Shown in pieces: positions 59,081-64,000 of a DNA stretch of 64,000 nt. The position numbers were made by a program, and so were the translations under genes. How positions within the stretch are numbered: position 1 is the first letter of the stretch; the number at the start of each line of letters is the position of its first letter. This DNA comes from Epiperipatus broadwayi. Lineage: Eukaryota > Onychophora > Udeonychophora > Euonychophora > Peripatidae. Below the pieces are notes generated by a model that saw only the letters and a program-made list of their open reading frames with translations, ran no database searches and had not been told where the DNA came from. The stretch covers positions 8,451,194 through 8,515,193 of the forward strand of contig JAQFVV010012420.1 of NCBI GenBank assembly GCA_028023455.1, read 5' to 3'.

Positions 59081-60330
59081 TGCTCTTGAAGTCTTTGCTT
59101 TGAATAACTTTTATTCTTCAGTGATGAGATTAAGTGCCTAATAAGCAATTTTGTTTACACCTGATATATAATTATTTGATTAATCAAATATTGTTTTACT
59201 TAAAATTACATGTAATAAAGTTGTAAAAATAATTTGGTTTGTTACATATAATACTTCCATAGTTTAATTATTTTGATAATATATTATAAAATATTTTTAA
59301 TTTGCAAAAACGGAATGGAAAATTAGTGCTGAAAAAATGCAATTAAAGATACTGCTAAATAATATTAATGCTAACGTGGTTGCTGGAGTTTCTGCTGAAA
59401 AATAGCATCAAAAATAGTGTTGACAGGGTTTTGTTTTGTTTTTTTGCACCCTATAGTTTTTCATTTTGAAACATTGTATTTAATATGCACATTTCAGCAA
59501 ACATTCACTGCATTACCAAAATTATTGTAGCTATTATCTATTTCTTGATGAATTGGATGGATTCTCATGCAGGATGAAATGCAAGGTTCCCTTAATATAA
59601 CTTTCTTGAATTCTAACTTCATGTAAGAAAGATGATAACCCAGAGGGAAAATTTTAACTGTTATTACAATTAACAATAAAAATAGTTATGATATTTGATT
59701 CAACTTATGCATGCAAAATATTCTCAAATTTGAATATAAATAAATAGATATCAAAGCCACATTAAATCTTGCATGAAAAACGTTGATAGGTAAGTACAAA
59801 AGAGTTCATTATTCTTATTGATTATTTTTTAAAATAAGGTAATTGATTTCTATAACTAAATTTTTGATTTGGAACAATATTAGGTAAATTTCAATTTAAA
59901 CGTTAGTATTATTTAGAGAGCAAGTGTGAAGTAGGAAAATTCCTTCTGGAAAATATAATGAAAAAAAAAAGGTTTCTTTCTTTATCATATTAAAACAATT
60001 ATTAAACTTATTTACTTTTAACATTTTGTGTTTTTGTTCACTTAAGTATAATTTGTGTTCAAAGTACTTGTTCCATCATGCCTTTTACGTTATATTTAAA
60101 AAATAACAACTGCAGGATATCGCTTTTATTTATAAAAATCTAATATAGAGGCCTCTAGTAGATTGATTTTGCTGAGTTTTTTTTTTTTTTTCAAATTCGT
60201 AATAAAAATAAAAATATTCAACATTGGATGTTAAATAATATACTTTAAGATAATTAATTTTTATGTTATTTTAATTCTAGCATAGTATTGCTTTTAATAT
60301 TCATTCCAGGTGTATAAGTTTTTATCTTTT
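59081..60330. other. Intron sequence upstream of exon g
   Basis: AT-rich with poly-A/T runs. A 60-codon frame (59494-59676, minus) is not recognised. Confidence 0.4.
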
Positions 60331-60334
60331 TTAG

Positions 60335-60411
60335 GAAAATGGAGCATTGTTTTATGAAGTCAGCGCTAAAGAAGATATTAATATAAATGAAGCGATAACT
60401 GATTTAGCAAG
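60335..60411 (+). CDS. RASEF: RASEF-like exon g: G5 (SAK)
   Basis: A 77-nt exon between acceptor CTTTTTTAG and donor GTAAAT. It encodes ENGALFYEVSAKEDININEA and then ITDLA plus two bases of Arg. VSAK is the G5 motif contacting guanine. RASEF proteins read GALFCETSAKDGSNIVEAV at this point, a close match. The exon ends in phase 2. The remaining C-terminal segment with the prenylated cysteines is not found in the 3.6 kb that follow, so another large intron is likely. Confidence 0.92.
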
Positions 60412-60744
60412 GTAAATTAATTAATATACATACATTATAGTGTAAAAATGGATACAATATACTTTTGTGTGTATGTGGTTTATATGTGAGAGTGTTTTTT
60501 TTTTTTTTTTTAAGCCCCATATTTTCTATTTAGGCAAAGTATTAAAATAATAATAACTTATAAATATGTACTTTGCTTTGATGTTCCAACTATAATCACG
60601 TGAGTTAAAACTGCTTTTATTAGGAATAACTTGTGCCTAAAAAAAAGTTTTTTAATAAATCTGCCTTATTAGTAATTATTTATAGAAGTGAAACTTGAAT
60701 TCTTAAGAGAAAGCCATATTTTAAGTCTAAATAGCAACGTAGGT

Positions 60745-60965
60745 TAAACAGGGGTAAAACTCTCCATACAGTAAGTACCACCCAGTACAAATCAGAATAC
60801 TCAATGGAGGCAGAAGATTTAGTCCATAAACCTTCTTGCATCCATTGATTACTCTGGCTTGCACTGGGTGGCACTACTGTATGGCGAGTTTTGCCTGTTT
60901 TAACAACTTGTATAAGCATATGAAACAGTTATCACATGATGTTTAGTGGTTTAATACCGATGTAA
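60745..60965. mobile_element. HH-B fragment, short inverted pair without hammerhead
   Basis: AAAACTCTCCATACAGTAAG (60755, minus sense) and a longer plus-sense piece CATCCATTGATTACTCTGGC ... ACTGTATGGCGAGTTTT (60838-60890) onward to GATGTTTAGTGGTTTAATAC. Confidence 0.8.
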
Positions 60966-62770
60966 GTTAGGAGTAATAAGAAGAAATAAAAAGCAAAATA
61001 CAAGGGTTCAAACACGAACAGCTATTGATAAAATTGGGAGAAAAGGAAGAAATGAAAACAGATGATAAAAATAATTGCAAAGAATTTAATATACATTTTT
61101 TTCAGTCATTAACAATTTTAATATAGTAATAATAATTTACACCATTTAGAAATTATAATGGTTACTATTTTTTTCTCTCTCGCTATTTCTATTTTTAGCA
61201 AAAATTTTAGTTTACAGAACTTTTTTGGGTTATAATTTTTAGATACATCAATTTTATATCAGGAGAATCCTCCTCTCCCAGTATTTTAGCTTTAGGCCTC
61301 TGAAAATAATTATCTACTATCATACATATTGCAGCTAATGTAAAAAGAAAAAAATTATCATCATCATAATGCTGATATGTTATCATGCATTGACTGGAAA
61401 ATGATGGCAAGCTCTGTTGGCATCTTCCTGCTTAAGGATAGTAATAAAAATTTTATTCATCTAGTACAACACTAGTCAATAATAAAACCTTCCATTATTA
61501 TCAATATACATAGTTTCATTACTCAAAGTATGGTCTCAAATAATATTGATGAAATGGACTGACCATAAAATATTAGCTAGCATAAATCAGCTTTATTTCT
61601 TCTGAAGGTAAGAATGCTTCTATATTCTTCAAAGTCAACTTCAGATATATTACTTCTTAAATATTTGTTCTGATGTATTAAAATATATCTACAATCCAGC
61701 ACAATTTGGGCACTCCGCTGTCCATAAGATGATCCGCAATTATTTATTTAAATGTGTGCTTTATAACTTGGCTAAGAATGGATCAAAAAAAAATAACTAA
61801 TAAATCATTTGTACAGTCTACATATATGCTTATATCTCAGGCTAGGTTTACTGTCTTATTTAATTCCCCTTTTACTTTTTCAAAAATATAATACATTCTT
61901 CACAAAAATCATTTGTTAAATAAGTGCAATAAGTTAATAATGAAATTTTTTTCTTACTGTAAAAATTTACCTTGTTTAGTATCTCGTATAAAAAAAAATT
62001 TTAAAAAAATATTATGAAATCTTAGAAAGAGGGAATATTAGTGATGGAGAGTTAAAAAATTATTACTTCTATTTTCAAATAGTGCCAGCATATTGAAATA
62101 TTCCATTTAACTTTAATTATTAAATATTTTATAAAGTATGATTTATTTCAAGCTGTTTACCATTATTTCATTGTTTAGTATTTTTATTCTTTAATATTGA
62201 TGCTGGATGCTTAACATTTAGTTATTTATAAAGCACATTCTAAGCAAAGTATATAATAATGATAAATTTTTTGTGAATGAATAATCATTTCAGAAATGAG
62301 GCCTAAATATAAATAAAAAAGAAGATTAACCACCAGAAGCTCTATGAGGATTAATTGGTTTCACTCAATTTATCACTATTGATGATGTGGAAGGAGAATG
62401 TAAGACTCAGTTTATAGGTGTATCCAATCTTTATTATAAGTTCTATAATCCTCTAAGGCTCATAATGATAATTTAGAAAATTACTGCAATTAATAGACAT
62501 TATATAGATTTATAACAACCTGTAAACATAATTTTATCTCCTGTTGATACAGAGCTGACTATTATTAATGTATTGTTTATAATTTTTAGATGAGAATATA
62601 TTTCATTCTGGAGTCTAATTATTTATTCTATGTGGCATTCAAATTCCATCATATTATATACTATTGCAATTACTATGCTATAAATTGATGCAATCTAAAA
62701 ATTTATACTTCAGATTTTACAACTTCAATCAGTAATAAAAATTTGGCAATAAATAAACAGGTATAACTAA
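60966..62770. other. Intron sequence without recognised gene
   Basis: AT-rich. Short frames only. No C-terminal Rab exon was found. Confidence 0.5.
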
Positions 62771-62773
62771 AAA

Positions 62774-63541
62774 ATGGCAGCAAGACAATGTAGCATAAAT
62801 GGATTTGATATTAACATTGCCACAGCATGATAAATATATGTAAAACATTTAAATAAATATTTTGTTGTCAATTCCACAAAAGATGATGTTGCTAAAGTTG
62901 CTACTTTACTCTTATTTACAGCTTCCAGGATTATAGAAATAACAAATAGGCTTTGCTAACCTGACAAGCCTGAAATTATAAAAAAACAAAAAACTTTCAG
63001 ATCACTTTAACCCTGAATCTTCCAAAAATCTAACTTCTTTACACTTGATAATAGTTGTCAAGAGAGAGAGAAGAGTTGCAAAGACTGTGGTATAGCCTTA
63101 GAAGAAGTAGCAAACAAACATATATATGGTTAATATCTTTAGGCAGCCTTATTAAAACAATTTTTATGTAGCATGTCTGATATAAATTTAAAATAGCCAC
63201 TCTTAGTAATCCATAACTTTACATATTTCAGAGCTATAAAAAGAAACATAGCATATGAAATAGTTTTAAAACATACTGAAAAATTTCATGAATCTTATAT
63301 AAGTAATGCTAATAAACAAACAACAATCCTCTACACATTCAAATCTGAAATTTGTCAAAAAAAAGTGAAGTGCTATCACTGTGGAAATTGACAATGCTTA
63401 GCTAAAGACCATAATTGGAAAGGGGCAAACTGCAAAAGTTGTGGCAAAATAGGTCTCCTAACAAAGGTTTATCATTCTAAAAATAAAATTGGCAAAAATA
63501 AAAAATTTCAAGAAAATTTTCCCGAAATAAAACAACCTTGA
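62774..63541 (+). pseudogene. Gypsy-type gag remnant with zinc knuckles
   Basis: Begins MAARQCSINGFDINIATA; after stops come YVKHLNKYFVVN and KDDVAKVATLLLFTASRIIE, then ITNRLC (capsid helices), SDHFNPESS in another frame (about 62997-63023; Gypsy gag commonly has a DHFNPKPS-type motif here), then from 63230 an almost open frame RAIKRNIAYEIVLK ... KCYHCGN, stop, LAKDHNWKGANCKSCGK, a double CCHC nucleocapsid with lost Cys/His positions. At least three stops and two frameshifts. Confidence 0.75.
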
Positions 63542-63544
63542 AGT

Positions 63545-63695
63545 AAACCTTCCTGAATCCATTGATTACTCTGGTTTGCACTGAATGGTGCTACTGTAGG
63601 GAGAGTTTGCCTTTGTAAAAATAACTTGTTGTAAGCATAAAGAATGTTGGTCATGTGATGTTTGATGGTTTAATCAGTGATAACCTTTGCCAGAT
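63545..63695 (+). mobile_element. HH-B fragment between gag and protease remnants
   Basis: TGAATCCATTGATTACTCTG through GTGATGTTTGATGGTTTAAT matches the plus-sense HH-B monomer (45690-45810). It separates the gag remnant from protease-like sequence, so it inserted into a Gypsy copy. No hammerhead in this fragment. Confidence 0.8.
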
Positions 63696-63714
63696 AATGA
63701 TAACTCTTAAAATC

Positions 63715-63860
63715 TGCAATAAATCCATTTTGATGGAAATTGACAGTGTGGTCAAGGTAGCTCTTATATTGCAGATAGACTTATGAACTAGGGTATTTAC
63801 CTTCTATTTTACATTTAGTCATTCTTTAAACACTGCATGTTGACATTATGAAAAAAATAC
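63715..63860 (+). pseudogene. Gypsy-type protease-like remnant
   Basis: KSILMEIDSVVKVALILQID resembles the retroviral-type aspartic protease entry (MEIDTGA.VS.I), with the catalytic Asp kept but the following Thr-Gly changed to Ser-Val. Short and decayed; assignment leans on the gag remnant just upstream. Confidence 0.45.
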
Positions 63861-64000
63861 TGGGATAACTAACTGATAAATTGAAGATTCTTTTTTTTTT
63901 GGAAAATAAATCCACTAACATAAATACAGACTTACAAATTAATTTATTATAAATTCAATGTGGAATTTAAAACCTCTTATTATTAGTCATTGATAGATTT

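Larger units (their letters stand above)
260..60411 (+). other. RASEF: RASEF/Rab45-like gene, seven internal exons (gene span in window)
   Basis: Seven exons at 260-423, 8854-9011, 11629-11899, 29384-29465, 41003-41117, 51079-51204 and 60335-60411 join in one open frame of about 331 codons. Intron phases are 1, 0, 1, 2, 0, 0 and 2, and every exon end matches the phase of the next exon. The encoded domain is a Ras-superfamily GTPase. RASEF/Rab45 proteins have N-terminal EF-hands, a coiled coil, a linker and a C-terminal Rab domain, and are linked to membrane traffic. Here only the linker end and most of the Rab domain are present; first exons and the last (prenylation) exon are outside. The close relatives CRACR2A/Rab46 and Rab44 are alternatives, but TLGVDFQ and [18 protein letters not shown] favour RASEF. 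Introns are 8.4, 2.6, 17.5, 11.5, 10.0 and 9.1 kb and filled with mobile elements. Confidence 0.8.

Noticed and set aside
62288-62310. TTTCAG then AAATGAGGCCTAA as the final exon of the GTPase gene
   Set aside because: The phase fits, but it gives only R-N-E-A before a stop, with no hypervariable tail or prenylation cysteines; probably chance.

Overview
The window is AT-rich animal nuclear DNA (about a quarter G+C by eye) on the + strand of one gene with very large introns. Seven exons, all with GT/AG borders and matching phases, join to about 331 codons. The last five encode most of a Rab-type GTPase domain that most resembles RASEF/Rab45 (P-loop [16 protein letters not shown], the switch II stretch [27 protein letters not shown]). 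The 5' end with any EF-hands and the C-terminal prenylation exon lie outside the window. Introns run from 2.6 to 17.5 kb. Codon use, intron size and transposon content suggest an AT-rich invertebrate; I cannot name the phylum.

Nearly everything else is intronic mobile DNA. Layout: 0.7-1.2 kb, a perfect 66-bp-arm palindrome and a MITE; 3.4-4.7 kb, two tandem satellites (about 122 and 130 bp); 6.7-7.6 kb, dispersed repeat R1, found again inverted at 48.5-50.5 kb; 8.1-8.2 kb, a hairpin with a hammerhead-like loop; 9.8-14.9 and 19.5-20.0 kb, fold-back family HH-A; 15.0-17.4 kb, array HH-C; 21.3-22.9 kb, a Penelope-like element (minus); 23.4 kb, another MITE; 25.8-26.0 kb, a single well-preserved hammerhead; 29.7-30.7 kb, a TIR element; 31-33.3 kb, HH-A; 33.4-39.6 kb, an LTR retrotransposon with gag remnants only; 39.6-40.2 kb, a second Penelope-like fragment (plus); 41.3-42.5 kb, an inverted tandem array; 42.8-44.2 kb, HH-A cluster; 44.9-47.7 kb, HH-B array inserted into HH-D array; 49.15-50.05 kb, a compound palindrome with a target-site duplication; 53.4-56.9 kb, a C-over-G skewed AT-rich island; 57.4-59.1 kb, Gypsy pol remnant (minus); 62.8-63.9 kb, Gypsy gag/protease remnant (plus) interrupted by an HH-B fragment.

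The most striking theme is hammerhead self-cleaving ribozyme motifs (type I layout) in at least three apparently unrelated repeat families (HH-A, HH-B, HH-C; degenerate in HH-D). These have monomers of roughly 350-450 bp, often in tandem and then turned head-to-head close to the predicted cleavage site. One HH-B array carries an 8-bp target-site duplication, and an HH-B fragment sits inside one LTR with an 11-bp duplication. This looks like retrozyme-like, non-coding elements, possibly mobilised by the Penelope-like elements seen in the same introns; mobilisation is inference. Family labels HH-A to HH-D and R1 are mine. All ribozyme calls are by-eye secondary-structure readings.
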